Shown here in pieces: positions 63,727 through 64,000 of a DNA stretch of 64,000 bases. The stretch is taken from assembly GCF_000012485.1 (NCBI RefSeq), contig NC_007512.1:683001-747000 (forward strand), read 5' to 3'. The notes beneath the pieces were generated by a model, which was not told the origin of the DNA, made no database searches, and saw nothing but the letters and a program-made list of their open reading frames with translations. The first letter of the stretch is position 1. The number at the start of each line of letters is the position of its first letter. The stretch is from Pelodictyon luteolum DSM 273 (lineage in GTDB: Bacteria; Bacteroidota; Chlorobiia; Chlorobiales; Chlorobiaceae). Made by a program: the position numbers and the translations under genes.

Positions 63727-63796
63727 TCTAACGGAATCCAGTTACATGAATCCCGTCGAATTCAACGGGATTGGAAAACAGGTCGGAGGGCGGTAA
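63707..63796 (+). CDS. Small open frame of 29 residues after the hsdM fragment
   Basis: ATG 63707 overlaps the hsdM end and has an almost perfect ribosome site, GGAGGTGA, six bases ahead. Product '[20 protein letters not shown]' plus nine residues. The same GGAGGG-spaced arrangement precedes the next gene. No family recognised; perhaps a genuine small gene of restriction loci or a decayed start. Confidence 0.4.
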   Translation: MIRRVFNLTESSYMNPVEFNGIGKQVGGR

Positions 63797-63799
63797 AAC

Positions 63800-64000
63800 A
63801 TGAGCAAAAAAGAGGCGATACAAGTTTTTGAAGACCGCAAGGTTCGTACCTTGTGGGATGATGATACGGAAGAATGGTATTTTCCCATTGTTGATGTGGT
63901 GGCCGTATTAACCGACAGCGTGAACCCGACTGCATATTGGCGTAAACTCAAAGAACGTCTGAAAAAAGAGGGAAATCAAACCGTGACAGATTGTCACGGT
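63800..64000 (+). CDS. BRO-family/phage antirepressor-like protein, partial
   Basis: ATG 63800, GGAGGG nine bases ahead. The 67 visible residues read 'EAIQVFEDRKVRTLWDDDTE', 'EWYFPIVDVVAVLTDSVNPT' and 'AYWRKLKERLKKEGNQ', the BRO-N domain of phage antirepressors and of proteins accompanying type I restriction systems. The C-terminal part lies beyond the window. Confidence 0.82.
   Translation, partial: MSKKEAIQVFEDRKVRTLWDDDTEEWYFPIVDVVAVLTDSVNPTAYWRKLKERLKKEGNQTVTDCHG

Overview
The window reads as chromosomal DNA of a green sulfur bacterium (Chlorobiaceae, Chlorobium/Pelodictyon-like). The support is a pair of ferredoxin-type chlorosome envelope proteins, a CrtH-type carotenoid isomerase, a sepiapterin reductase of the Chlorobium type, citramalate synthase sitting with the leucine genes, and a tmRNA whose tag reads ADDYSYAMAA. 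Genes are dense, G+C rich and often overlap by the ATGA arrangement. The species assignment is inference.

Layout. 1-9.5 kb: edge of a Fur-type regulator with a palindromic operator, a LuxR-type DNA-binding protein, Kdo transferase (waaA), DEAD-box helicase, beta-CASP nuclease, DUF2721 protein, tRNA-Lys, xerD and rsmB. 9.6-13.5 kb: SAM-I riboswitch controlling metY-metX, then serS. 13.5-16 kb: YqeY, sepiapterin reductase, cold-shock protein, RadC. 16-30.3 kb (minus strand): the branched-chain amino acid cluster ilvD-ilvB / ilvN-ilvC-leuB-leuA-leuC-leuD-cimA. It is split between ilvB and ilvN by about 3 kb of accessory DNA (23.85-26.85 kb) holding one intact HigBA-like toxin-antitoxin pair among at least four broken genes. 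30.8-38.8 kb: a phytol kinase/DUF92 fusion, then tolQ-tolR-tolA/tonB-tolB-pal-pal-ybgF and a RodZ-like protein. 39-40.7 kb: an LbtU-like iron porin followed by a decayed feoA. 40.7-49.8 kb: dnaK, hsp20, ArsR regulator, ECF sigma/anti-sigma pair, crtH, alanine dehydrogenase, two chlorosome Fe-S proteins. 49.9-59.9 kb: mfd, oligopeptide ABC ATPase, PhoB/PhoR, MscS channel, Nudix, Bcp peroxiredoxin, YqgE. 60-64 kb: tmRNA, then an island with a frameshifted IS, remnants of a type I restriction system (hsdS, hsdM) around rhuM, and a BRO-type protein running off the end.

How the genes work together. The ilv/leu/cim genes make valine, leucine and isoleucine; cimA plus leuCD/leuB supplies 2-oxobutanoate from pyruvate, so threonine deaminase is not needed. 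The Tol-Pal block serves outer-membrane integrity. crtH, the chlorosome proteins and the phytol/DUF92 fusion belong to the photosynthetic apparatus or its lipids. The most informative irregularities are the split ilv operon, the chain of decayed genes within it, the dead feoA next to an intact iron porin, a possible sigma-54 promoter with spaced upstream repeats before hsp20, and the restriction-system ruins beside ssrA.
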